Source of the DNA: Linum tenue
Taxonomy: Eukaryota > Streptophyta > Magnoliopsida > Malpighiales > Linaceae
DNA: 64,000 bases
Assembly: GCA_946122785.1 (NCBI GenBank)
Contig: CAMGYJ010000004.1
Span: forward strand, 13,166,150-13,230,149
Direction of reading: 5' to 3'
Shown: in pieces, positions 1 through 10,828 of the stretch
Numbering within the stretch: position 1 is the first letter of the stretch
Layout of the letters: the number at the start of each line of letters is the position of its first letter
The notes under the pieces: model-generated
The model's input: the letters and a program-made list of their open reading frames with translations, nothing else
Database searches by the model: none
Told to the model about the DNA's origin: nothing
Made by a program: the position numbers and the translations under genes

Positions 1-480
1 TAGACCTCCTAAGCAACCATTCAACAATTACTCATCAATTTCAATTCAATCAACCTCAATTCAATTAATCAATCAACCTCAATTCACTGACAATTTATCA
101 TTAATTACTCAATCAATACTCAATAGTCAATTCTCATCAATTCAATTCAATACAAACTTGAAACTACAATTCAATTAACTTATTAACAATAACATACATA
201 GATAGATTTTCGCTAATAGCTAATTGGCTGCTGCGGAGTACTGCTGACTGTTGTTGGCTACTTGGCTTGTTGTATGCTGCCTCCCTCGGCCGCTTACTCT
301 CCAAAATGCACAAACCAATTCAAAATGCCTTTCCTTTCTTGCTCTGATTATCAAACAGGCAAACACACAACACTCATAATTCACATAATCAACATTCATC
401 ATAAATTCCTATTCCCCAAACACACAGCTCGGGTGGGTAAATCATAATTCAACACACAGGGCAGCAGGGAAACGGGAAAC
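1..480. other. AT-rich intergenic DNA with CAATTC-type simple repeat
   Basis: The first 180 bases are built from degenerate repeats of words such as TCAATTCAAT and CAACCTCAATTC. No gene, transposon domain or RNA gene is visible here; the short open frames are chance frames. Confidence 0.5.
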
Positions 481-489
481 CAATTCTTA

Positions 490-1005
490 CCTCAAGGCTC
501 CAAGGATGGCAGACGGCAGGAGGCAAGGACGGCAGGACGGCGAGGAGATGGCGGCGGCGGCCTAGCGGCGGCGGGGAAGCCGGAATGTGGCGGAGCCGCG
601 GAGGAGAGGACTGGGAACTGGGAATGCTGGCGACTGCATCGCTTCGCGCGTCGGCGAGGGAAGGGAGAGACGAGAGTCGGGGATGGCTGGGGATCGTCGC
701 CGCCAGCAGAAGGAGAGGAAGACGAGAAGAGGAGAGCTGGAGAGGTAAGGCGCGGCGGGTCTCGAAAAAACGAAAAGAGCAGAGGGGGCGGGTCGCTGGT
801 CGGGGTTTTTAGGGTTTGGGAGGCCCCAGGCAGCAAAATGCAGCGGTAGAAATGGGGAGGGGGGATTTCGGTATCGGTATTACCGACTTACCGTCGGTAT
901 TTACCGATACCGTTTCCGGTAAACCGACTATCCCAAATCACCGCTCGATCGCCGATACCGCCGGTAAACGGTTTACCAGATTACCGTTTACCACCCCTAT
1001 ACACA
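490..1005. mobile_element. probable right part of a non-autonomous DNA transposon
   Basis: A GC-rich block (about 490-830) is followed by terminal-type sequence full of TACCG/CGGTA words and a near-perfect hairpin at 870-911. It ends near 1000 with ACCACCCCTA, which resembles the inner end of plant hAT elements that start with TAGGGGTGG. The matching left end is not visible and may lie outside the window, so no target-site duplication can be shown. The open frames in the GC-rich block look like low-complexity shadows. Confidence 0.3.
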
Positions 1006-1516
1006 GATACCATTGTAATGATACAACTACCATTGCACTGACAAATGAAAGTAATTAATATGAGTTTTTAATTCAGACAGATTATTAATTGCAACACAAA
1101 TTAATCACCTAAAAATCCTATAATTAATAAGGGACGTCATTTTTCCAAACCTTTTAGAGATAGTCATGCTATCTCACCGCTATTTGCTACCTAAAGTTAT
1201 GTGTGCTTATGAACAGCTTCCATAAATAAAAGGTATTTACTCACTACAAAAAAGTGTAAGCATAATCAATTAATTAGGCTACTAAATGTCTAAATCAACC
1301 AGAATTAACATTTAACAACTCAACAAACAAAAGATCTCGGAAAGTTTAAAATTAGAAAAATGGGAGAAAAGAAAGGAAGCCGATCCCATTCCCCAATCAA
1401 TCCTCTCTCCCTCTTTGTCCATTTACAAAGGCAATCTCTGTCTCCTCCAGCAGGCACCCCATCCTTCCTTCTTCTCCCTCCCCTGCCCTCCGCCCAAACA
1501 CACAAGAGAAGCAAAA
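1005..1516. other. upstream region of the TBL gene
   Basis: AT-rich non-coding DNA followed by a pyrimidine-rich leader (about 1380-1500, CTCTCTCCCTC-type tracts) directly before the TBL start codon. The leader is probably the 5' UTR. No separate gene is seen. Confidence 0.45.
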
Positions 1517-4500
1517 ATGGCGCCCTCCTCTGCAGCTCCCCAATCATCCCGAGAGCAGCAGACACTAGTATTACTCATCTCTCTGCTTCTTCTACTAGCT
1601 TCCCAAACCCAGGTAGCGTTCTCTGCTCTGATACTGAGCTACAGAAATCACCACCGGCAGCAGCACAACACCCTACTCCCCAGGATCCAGACCAACCGAA
1701 CTGGCTGCGCATTGTTCGAAGGCAGCTGGGTCCGCGACGATTCTTACCCGGTCTACTCTTCCTCCACTTGCTCCTTCATCGACCCTAATTTCAACTGCCA
1801 GGTCTACGGCCGCCCAGATTTCACTTACCCCAAGTATCGCTGGAAGCCCCTCAGCTGCGAGCTCCCCAGGTACTAGCAGTTTTTACTTGACATCGAAAAC
1901 ACTGTTGCTGTATTCTGATTTTTATTTTATTTTTTTGCTTGGTTGGAAGGTTTGATGGGCAGCAGTTTCTGCAGAGGATGAGTGGGAAGAGCTTGATGTT
2001 CGTTGGCGATTCGATTTCGCGTAATCAGTTTGAATCGTTGATTTGTATGATTATGGCGTCGCTGCCTCGGACGACGACTCAGTTGAACGGCGGCGACCCT
2101 CTGTCCTCTGTCAAGTTCTTGGTAAGTGAAGTGGGAGTAACTTTCCCCTTTCTTCTTCTTCTTCTTCTCCTTCCATGGCCGGAGATATTTTATTGCTCCT
2201 TGATTAATTTTTTTCTCTTCTCGGCCCGTCGTTTTTGGAAGAACAAAAATAATGGGTCAAATTATGCGCTGTCTGGCACTATTTTCTTGTCCTTTTCTGA
2301 CAACGTTTCTGGGTTTTGGGCTTTTGGCCTTTTGGGTATGGTTTCCTCTTATTTTTCACCCTTTTGTTCCTCTGGTTAAAAATTCGATGGCTAGCCTTTT
2401 CATTTTTCTTAGTAATCTATTAGCAAATCAAAGCGTGTGTTCATCAATAGAATCCGTGTGTTCATCATATATGATTTTAAAAGTTCTTTAAATTCTCATC
2501 CACTACCATTAAATGTTTACTTAGTTGTGTATGGTAGATGTATCAATATTCTCTTTACAAATTTGGTTAGGTCTAGATGGGTACTGACATAAGGATGTTT
2601 TTACGCTGTTGGATTATACAACTCGCTATGTAATCTTTGGATGGATCATATCCAATGTTCGATAAAGTTACCACCTTGTATATCCGACGAGTATAAATTG
2701 TGAGATGCTTAATTTAAGAGAGTTAAGACATCTCTATATTCGAATAGTCAAATTACAATATTTTTTTTAGAGGTATCTACATTTTTAACATCCAAGTCAT
2801 TACTCCATTACCAGCTTTACATATCCCAACTTTTACAGCAGTATTCCATGTGTTCTCTTAAAACTTCATCGCCAATCCATGTTCTGCTTTTTGGAAGTAT
2901 ATACATAAACCATCATGTGTGCAATCCAGAATCAGAATAGGACTTTGCTTATTGCTCAAATAATTCCTTACCTAGAGAAATATGATGTACCTAGGAGGGG
3001 AAGAATGGGAAGGCAGACAGATAACAGACAATAATAAATTCCTTACTAGGGTAACTGTAGATATGTTAGAGATGCCAGTTGCGAATTTGAGATTCCTTCT
3101 CTGGGGAAGGTGGGGAAAAAAGAGAGGCAGGAAGCTAGAAAAAGGAATATTTTGGGTCCACAGATTGAAGTGTTGGGGAGTGGAAAGCAGGGGCCTTTTT
3201 TTGCGTATGCTCTGTTTTCCTTTTCATGGGTTTTTAACTTTTAACCTTTGGTGATATGGGTTTCTTTCCTTTTACCTTTTGGGCTGCAGGAATATGATGT
3301 TACGATCTCATTTTACAAGTCACCATATTTGGTAGACATAGTTGAGGAGCAAGGGAAGAGAGTTCTAAAGCTGGACCAAATCTCCAACAACGCTGCCGTC
3401 TGGCGCAACGCCGATGTTCTGTCCTTCAACACTGGCCATTGGTGGAATCATCAAGGTCAACTTCAAGGGTAAATTTCCCGCCATCAGCATCAATTAGGTT
3501 TTAGCAACCAATTGACCGTAGTTAGATGCTGAAGAGGTTTAGGGTTATCCATCATTCTACCGTCTAAAGTTTACAGCTTTGGTCCTGAAACTGCAGATGG
3601 GAATACATGGAAACTGGAGGCACATATTACAAAGACATGGATCGCTTGACTGCAATGGAGAAAGCTATGAGGGCATGGGGTAACTGGGTTGATACCCACT
3701 TTGAACGATCCAATACCCGTGTCTTCTTCCTCTCCACTTCTCCAACCCACTATGAGTGAGTATACACTAATATATGCCTCCCCTTTTCTCTGTATTCAAA
3801 CTTGGTGCCACATTTAAATACTGTTTCAATTTGCTGAAAGAGTAATGCATAGTCTATATTATATTCTCATATGGCTCCTAGCACTGAAACTGTGGAACTT
3901 GTGCTCCAAATAACTTAAACTGTGGGCAGGGATCGTACTCTGGTGGGTGTATGGGTCCATTCTGTATTTACCTTAACGGCTTAGTCTATTATTGCAATTT
4001 GCATGTATGGTCCAGCTTTGGGAGTTGGCTATTGACAGGTCCTTGTGTTAGCAAGTAGCAACAGATCAGAGTATGCAGAATGAATTTAATGCGGGAAATC
4101 TACCTATTAGAAGGCGAACTATTATATTAATTGGCACATAGATAGATAGGCGAGAAGAAAGTTGCTTCATTTGTAACTTCACTGTTGCCTTAAGTTAAAA
4201 GACTGAGCAGTAGGTGGCGTTTTCATTTCTGGCTATTATGGTTAACTGTTGTAAATGAATGCTATTTGTCTGAATAGTTACTTACACTGGGTTTCAATGT
4301 TCAAAAATTAGGTCAATTACCAAATGCTACTATTTTAACACTTACTTTTTTTTGTTTGTCACCGGCAGCCCTAGCTTGTGGAGTGCCGGAGCAACCGCTG
4401 CAACGAAGAACTGTTACGGGGAGACATCCCCGGTGAGCGGAACAACATACCCAGGAGCGTTCCCAGATCAATTGAAGGTTGTGGAGGAAGTGATCCAGGA

Positions 4501-4699
4501 AATGCGGAGGCCAGCATACCTGCTAGACATTACAATGCTCTCAGGTCTAAGGAAAGATGCTCATCCTTCGATCTACAGCGGCGATTTAAGCCCCCAGCAG
4601 AGGGCAAACCCTCTGAGAGGAGCTGATTGCAGCCATTGGTGCCTTCCTGGCCTCCCTGATACTTGGAACCAATTGTTCTACACTGCCCTCTTCTTTTAG
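1517..4699 (+). CDS. TRICHOME BIREFRINGENCE-LIKE (TBL) polysaccharide O-acetyltransferase
   Basis: Five coding exons are inferred: 1517-1869, 1950-2121, 3290-3468, 3597-3755 and 4369-4699, giving 397 aa. An N-terminal hydrophobic segment (about residues 17-35) is a signal anchor typical of Golgi type II proteins. A plant TBL domain follows ([17 protein letters not shown], then the [12 protein letters not shown] region). The GDS motif is seen as [10 protein letters not shown] and the C-terminal DxxH motif as [15 protein letters not shown]; together they supply the Ser, Asp and His of the esterase-type triad. Family members acetylate xylan, mannan or other wall polysaccharides in the Golgi. Length and exon layout fit the short TBL37-42-like group, but the exact orthologue and substrate cannot be fixed by eye. 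The start at 1517 is preferred to the in-frame ATG at 1415 because it directly precedes the signal anchor and lies after a long pyrimidine leader. All motifs are intact and no frameshift is seen. The second intron (about 1.2 kb) is the largest. Confidence 0.93.
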
Positions 4700-5621
4700 G
4701 CGCCTATCTTACACTGCTGTTTAGCATTTCCTTATTGATTTGAACTTCTAATTAGTCGGACTGATATTGCTTCGGATTAGTGACTATTAGCTTAGAGAGG
4801 CGCATGGTCAATTGCAGTTGCAACCATGGCCCCTTCTCCTCTTCGGCATTACAAGTTAGCTGTTGGGTGAAAAGTATTCAACGGCAAAGAGAGTAGCATT
4901 AATTCCTTCTAACTCCATTTGTCCAACAGTATGTAATCGCATTATTTCCCGCTTGGAAAGTGAAAATTACCTTCTTCTGGTAAAGTCATGTATTCATTTA
5001 CCCTCTCTCTCGATATACCATGAAGTCGACATTCCATTCTAATGATGAGAAATGTTGTTGATGCAAATTCCTCGTTTACTGGTTCGATTTTGAGGTATTC
5101 CTTGAGGAAATGATGTATAATGTTTTATTGATTCCCTTCTGATCAATCGTATTATTAGAATGAATTAGTTAATGACAAGTTGACATACAACATGGATTGA
5201 AGCAAAGAACAAATGAGCTATAAAGTTGGCCTCCCGAAAAGATGAATAATGTCCTTGTCTCGGATTTTAAGTTACCCAACTGCATCTCCTTCTCAAGTTG
5301 TGAAGATTCCCTTCTTCGTTGACTCTTCCACCACCAACCTCTGTCTTCCTGTGGTTTTAGCAGCCGCTGAGTTTCCCTGGAAGCCAGCCAAACAAGAACA
5401 GTCAAAGATGATAGACTGACCAGTTCCAAGTATGGATCCAGTCTCCTTCATTCCTTCTCTCTTTAAACCCATCCCATCCCTCCCCTCTCTTTTCCTCTTT
5501 GTCCTTCATCTTTCTTCTAACCAAGTTTAGATCCCAAATTTACATTCAAAAGTTCCCATTTTCCCTTGCCCATTTACTCTCTGCAATCTTTCCCGTTACT
5601 TCATTCGCCTCTGAATCTATC
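4700..5621. other. TBL 3' region and phospholipase D upstream region
   Basis: The first part is the likely TBL 3' UTR. The part from about 5440 is pyrimidine-rich and is probably the 5' UTR of the phospholipase D gene. No other gene or mobile element is recognised. Confidence 0.4.
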
Positions 5622-8524
5622 ATGGGAAGGAATAATCACGCCATAGATCACTGGAGCTCGTTCGGGGGATCGGTTCACGGCCAGGGTCAAGAACCCTCTC
5701 CCTTCAACACTACCAGCAAACCCAATCTCAGAGTTCTCCTCCTACATGGGAATCTCGACATCTGGGTAAAGCAAGCCAACAACCTTCCAAACATGGACAT
5801 GCTCCACAAGTCCTTCGGCCAGATGTTCACCAAGCTCAGCAACAAAGGCCAAGCCCTCCGCGGCAAGATACCAACCACCGACCCGTATGTCACGGTATCG
5901 CTGTCCGGCGCAGTGATCGCCAGGACGTTCGTAATCGACGACACCGAGAACCCTGTATGGATTCAGCACTTCCACAACGTCCCAGTCGCACATTTGGCCT
6001 CCGAACTCCATTTCATTGTCAAGGACGACGACGTTGTGGGATCGGAAGTCGTAGGAGCCGTCGCGATCCCAGTTCAGGACCTCGTGTCTGGGAACAGGAT
6101 CGAAGGTACATTCCCGATCCTCGATTCCAACGGAAAGCCATTGAAGGCTGGAGCTACATTGACCTTGTCGGTTGGGTTCATCCCAATTGATGGAATTGAG
6201 ATCTACAAAGCTGGAGCTCGGTCTAAAGTTGGTTACAATGGAGTTCCTGGGACGTACTTTCCACTCAGGAAAGGCGGGAAGGTCACCCTTTACCAAGATG
6301 CTCATGGTCATGAAGATGCTCATGATGTCAAGCTCGAAGGCGGAGCTCGATACGAGCCTAGGAGCTGCTGGGGTGATGTGTTTGAGGCCATCAGCAAGGC
6401 GAGCAGGATGGTCTACATAGCTGGTTGGTCTGTGAACTATAAGGTGAAGTTGGTTAGGAAAGGGAGGAATGATTGCACATTGGGGGAGCTTTTGAAAGCC
6501 AAGTCTCAGGAAGGTGTTAGAGTCTTGCTTCTTATATGGGATGATCCTACTTCAAGGAGTATCCTGGGACACAAACATGTAAGAAATTGAGAACTAAAAA
6601 CCCTTGCCGTTGTATTTCCATTTCTATCTTATTAGCTCATGACAACAATGGAAATGAAATGCAGGAGGGAATCATGGGTACAGGGGATGAGGAAACTCGG
6701 CAATATTTCAAGGACTCGTCGGTACAGGTTCTGCTATGCCCGAGGTCGCCTGATCAAGGGCACAGTTTCATCAAACAACAGGTTTGACACTACTACCATA
6801 TATAAACTTTGATTAATGCTTACTGTTTGTGTTCTATCATGTCTTTGTGGTTTGATTCCTGGTGTTGGGTTTTGACAGGAAGTTGGAACAATATACACTC
6901 ACCATCAAAAGACAGTGATAGTAGATGCTGATGCAGGACACAACAGAAGAAAGATCGTAGCTTTCGTAGGAGGGCTCGATTTATGCAATGGCCGGTATGA
7001 TACTCAAGATCACCCCATTTTCAGGACATCACAGACTCTCCACAGAGACGACTTCCACAACCCAACATTCGCGGCACCAGGTGCTGGCTGCCCCAGAGAG
7101 CCATGGCATGATTTGCACAGCAAGATTGATGGTCCAGCGGCATACGATGTCCTCACCAACTTCGAAGAGCGCTGGGCCAAAGCTTCCAAGCCTCGCGGAC
7201 TTCAGAAGCTGAAAGGTTCACTAGATGATGCATTGCTGAAGCTGGAAAGAATCCCTGAAATCCTTGGGATTTCAGAAGTCGCCCAAATGAGTGAACATGA
7301 TCCTGAAGCTTGGCATGTTCAGGTCTTCCGTTCCATCGATTCCACTTCTGTCAAAGGCTTTCCTGACAATCCCAAACACGCAACAAGCAAGGTAACAATC
7401 AAAAGCCTCTACCTTTACCTCTCTCCACTATAATCTCTGTTTCAAAATCCAGCTAACATTTACCATTATCCCTAACTAAACAGAACCTGCTGTGCGGGAA
7501 GAACATACTGATCGACATGAGCATCCACGCAGCCTACGTCAACGCCATCCGCACAGCGCAGAACTTCATCTACATCGAGAACCAGTACTTCCTCGGATCA
7601 TCCTACGGCTGGGACTCCTACAACAACCTGGGCGCCAACAACCTGATACCGATGGAAATAGCGCTCAAAATCGCCGAAAAGATCAGGGCAAATCAGAGAT
7701 TCGCCGCCTACATTCTGATCCCAATGTGGCCGGAAGGCGTTCCCACTGGCGCACCAACACAAAGAATCCTCTTCTGGCAGCAGAAGACCATGCAAATGAT
7801 GTACCAAACAATCCACAACGCGTTAATCGAAGTCGGGATGGACAAAACCCACGAGCCCCAGGATTACCTCAACTTCTTCTGCCTCGGAAACCGCGAAGCA
7901 AGCTCGTCGAATTCGGCCCCCGCCGCAGGATCGGCGAATACCCCTCAGGAACAGAGCAAGCGGAGCCGGCGGTTCATGATCTATGTCCACTCGAAAGGGA
8001 TGATCGTCGACGACGAGTACGTCATCATCGGGTCGGCGAACATCAATCAGAGGTCGATGGAGGGCACCCGCGACAGTGAGATCGCGATGGGAGGGTTTCA
8101 GCGGCGGCATAGCTTGGGGAAGAACGGGAAGCCTGCCCGCGGGCAGGTATATGGGTACAGGAAATCTCTGTGGTCGGAGCATACCGGAGGGCCGGTGGAA
8201 GAAGAGTGCTTCGACCGGCCGGAGAGCGTGGAGTGTGTGAGGAGGGTGAGGGCGATCGGAGAAGAGAACTGGCGGCGATTTGCAGGGGAGGCGGTGGTGG
8301 AGATGAAGGGTCACCTGATGAAGTATCCTGTGGAAGTGGATTTGATGGGCCGGGTTGGGCCGCTTCATGGGTTTGCGACGTTCCCGGATGTTGGTGGGAA
8401 TATCTTGGGCTCGTATATACCTTTGCAGCAGAATCTGAATAATTTGGGCTCGTCGATAGCCATTCAGGAAAATGTGAATAGTTTGGGCTCGCTGATACCC
8501 ATTCATGAGAATCTCACCATTTGA
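5622..8524 (+). CDS. phospholipase D, beta/gamma type (C2-PLD)
   Basis: Four coding exons are inferred: 5622-6578, 6665-6781, 6879-7391 and 7484-8524, giving 875 aa. The enzyme hydrolyses phospholipids to phosphatidic acid in membrane signalling. An N-terminal C2 domain (about residues 35-190; LRVLLLHGNLDIWVKQA, then DPYVTVSLSGAVIARTFVI) mediates calcium-dependent membrane binding. Both catalytic HxKxxxxD motifs are present: HQKTVIVD (about 367-374) and HSKGMIVD (about 698-705), the latter followed by EYVIIGSANINQRSM. The beta/gamma assignment rests on domain order and on the C-terminal ending in ENLTI. The ATG at 5622 is chosen; an in-frame ATG at 5499 would add about 41 residues that read like translated leader sequence. 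The last exon is GC-rich compared with its surroundings. Oddity: the C-terminal 13 codons are present three times in tandem (8405-8521, period 39 bp), so the tail is longer than in the family. The isoform number cannot be given. Confidence 0.93.
8405..8521 (+). repeat. three exact-period 39 bp repeats at the PLD C-terminus
   Basis: Units 8405-8443, 8444-8482 and 8483-8521 each start TTGGGCTCG and encode 13 residues: LGSYIPLQQNLNN, LGSSIAIQENVNS and LGSLIPIHENLTI. The stop codon follows directly. The period is a multiple of three, so the frame is kept. Confidence 0.9.
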
Positions 8525-9387
8525 CCAAGATACCACCAGGGGAATTTTGTTTTTTTTATTTTATTTTTGTGTTTATAACCTCTCAACCTTTTTTCTAATT
8601 AATATACTGTGGGTTTTAGGTTTAGTGTTTTACGTTTTATGTTTTGGTGTATAATGGTGACTTTTAAGTTTAGTGTAGTTTTTGGTGTATTATGTTGACT
8701 TCTTTGGAAGTTATTCACTTTTACACGGCTTTGTACTGAATATAATTTTAAAATTTTTACAAGAATATTGTAGTCCTTAAAAAGTTATGTGAAATCAAAA
8801 AAAAATTCATGATTTTCGGATTATGGGCACAAAGTTATGGTCGTTCAAAGTTTGACGAAATCGAAAAAAGGCTCGTTCGGGGTAGCAAACGACATATTTT
8901 CGGGACGAAGGCGGGACCAAACCGCCTACGGCAATTTGCGGCTTGCAAGATCTCGAAAAATTATGCGGAATCAAAAAAAATTTCGCTACGATCGGATAAC
9001 CGAGCACAAAGTTACGTTTGTTTAAAGTTTCGACGCAGGTCAGGCCTTCACCGCGGCCGTGTACTGCAGTGATGCAATCACTGTCTTCGCCGACAACGGT
9101 GATGACCCAAACATACGTAGATTGGGAATTATTTTCATAACGTGTGTATTTTGAGAAATTTTTTTTAAAAACATGTGTAACTTGTGATTTTTTCCTATCA
9201 TTCTGCTATGCTTCATCTCTAACGAGTTTAACTTTAGTATTCATACAGTAACCCCTAGTGCCCTTCATTTCACTCCAAACACATTTTATCATTTAAATTT
9301 AATTTGTTTCTTATAGTTCATAGATACCTCTCATACTTTGTCTATAAGAAATTTGTGACGTTAGAATATTGTATAATGTTTTTTTTT
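8525..9387. other. PLD 3' region and non-coding DNA
   Basis: After the PLD 3' UTR, the block at about 8779-9028 contains two diverged tandem-like units (listed separately). The remainder, to the transposon at 9388, is AT-rich without recognisable features. Confidence 0.4.
8779..9028. repeat. two imperfect copies of a ~177 bp satellite-like unit
   Basis: The words TTATGTGAAATCAAAAAAAA (from about 8784) and TTATGCGGAATCAAAAAAAA (from about 8961) are offset by 177 bases. Each is followed about 30-40 bases later by GCACAAAGTTA and then TTnAAAGTTT. This looks like a short remnant of a tandem repeat. Confidence 0.45.
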
Positions 9388-9728
9388 TGGCTTAATTGCA
9401 AGTTTGGTCACTCGAATTGATTAATTCCATTCGTAGTCACTTAAATTAGTTGAACAGTCCAACTTTAGTCACTCTCCGTTAACCTCCGTCAAACTCCGTT
9501 AGTACCGTCAGTTAACTGCTGACGTGGCTAACAGAGGTGCTTAGTCATCCTATTTTACAAAAAAAAAAAAAAACATGCCACATCATTAACCCCTCAATAT
9601 TTTAAAAGTCCACCCAAACCCAATCAACCCCTGACCCGAACCGAACCCCTAAACCAACCCATTCACCTGTTCCCCCTCTCCTTCCCCCCTCTTCTTCCCC
9701 AGCTCCGACCCGAATCGCCATTACTGCC
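9388..9728 (+). repeat. left inverted arm of element A
   Basis: About 340 bp. Its outer ~220 bp match 11720-11972 in reverse complement, including the A-run and ATGCCACATCATTAACCCCT. Its inner ~130 bp match 10698-10836 in reverse complement (CCACCCAAACCCAATCAACC and beyond). Confidence 0.85.
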
Positions 9729-9933
9729 ACCAAATCATAATCCCAGATCTACAGCGATATCCCGAGATAGAGAGAGCCGGCAAGATTGAGTGGGAATGGA
9801 GGGAGACGCGATTCCCAGATCATTCGACGGTGATGGCTTTGGACACAGACCTTGACAGCGACAGACAAGGTGTGAAAGAAGGCTAGCCGGGAAGTTTGTC
9901 CCGATTTCGTCTACAACTCTGCTAGAGTGATAG

Positions 9934-10646
9934 CTATCCGGAGTAGTTCAATTCCCCATAGCTCTCTCTCGTCTCCTCGCCATCCCTCACAAGGGTAGCC
10001 GTATCCGGAATCAGATCCTTAGGCGCAGAAAGTACCTCAATTGCGTTTACGAACCCTAATTTACCCTTCTGGGTTGGAACAATCGTGATAACAAGCTTGT
10101 TCTGACTAACCCAGACCAAATACTCCTTTACCAGAGTGTCTGATACAATGAAGTTGCTCAGAGCAACATAATTGTCAACTAGGACGTGGAATCGGGCCTC
10201 TCTCAGATCGAAATTGGAGGAAACGAAAGGGTCGAAATGGAGGCGTACCATGTGAGTTCCGGGCTCCTTGATCTCGACCGCGTATCTGGAAGGTTTCCTG
10301 AAAACCCGAGCCAATTTCGCCAATGGCGTCGAGCTGAATCGAAAGTAATTAGAAATAGAAAACCGACATTAGAGAGCAGGGGGAAATGAGGGGGGGGGGA
10401 AATTTACTTGACGAAGAGCTGGAGCGTGGGGATATCGGCGCCATAGATTTTGTTCTTCTGCTTGACTTGAAGGTGGCCGAGGAATCCTCCGTCGTGAGTT
10501 TCTTCAATGGAGATTAGGCGGTAGCCTTGGCCGATTTTTGAAGTGGAGGAGGAAGAAGAGTTGGAAGAGGCGACAGCGCCATGGAAGCAGAGGAGGAGAA
10601 GGAGAAGGATTGTTGAAGGGGAGTGAGGAGGAGAGAGCAACTTCAT
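9934..10646 (-). CDS. chimeric ORF: alpha-xylosidase N-terminus joined to malectin-like domain (captured fragments)
   Basis: Exon 1 (10646-10408) encodes a signal peptide and about 80 residues matching the start of plant alpha-xylosidase / GH31 enzymes ([12 protein letters not shown], then [20 protein letters not shown]). A GT donor follows at 10407. An AG acceptor at 10335-10334 opens exon 2 (10333-9934), which reads in frame into a piece of the malectin-like ectodomain of FERONIA/THESEUS-type receptor kinases ([20 protein letters not shown], then [19 protein letters not shown]). The predicted product is 212 aa, secreted, without the GH31 catalytic domain, transmembrane segment or kinase. 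Neither donor gene is complete. The acceptor seems to be recruited from receptor coding sequence. Expression is unknown; it may be a non-functional transposon passenger. Confidence 0.6.
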
Positions 10647-10828
10647 CTTCTTCTGCTACTTCCCTCTCTCAGTAATCACTGAACTACTGCTGTGCTTCAG
10701 TGGTTGGCAGTAATGGCGATTCGGGTCGGAGCTGGGGAAGAAGAGGGGGGAAGGAGAGGGGGAACAGGTGAATGGGTTGGTTTAGGGGTTCGGTTCGGGT
10801 CAGGGGTTGATTGGGTTTGGGTGGACTT

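Noticed and set aside
492..836. 114-codon reverse-strand ORF (Pro/Ser/Arg-rich)
   Set aside because: Low-complexity translation of a GC-rich purine block, with no splice context or family match.
5499..5621. In-frame upstream ATG extending the phospholipase D by 41 residues
   Set aside because: The extra residues are hydrophobic and leader-like, C2-PLDs begin with a cytosolic C2 region, and the tract is pyrimidine-rich 5' UTR in character.
5742..6323. 193-codon antisense ORF over the PLD C2 region
   Set aside because: Shadow of the sense coding frame.
7823..8536. 237-codon antisense ORF over the last PLD exon
   Set aside because: Shadow of the conserved sense frame carrying the second HKD motif.
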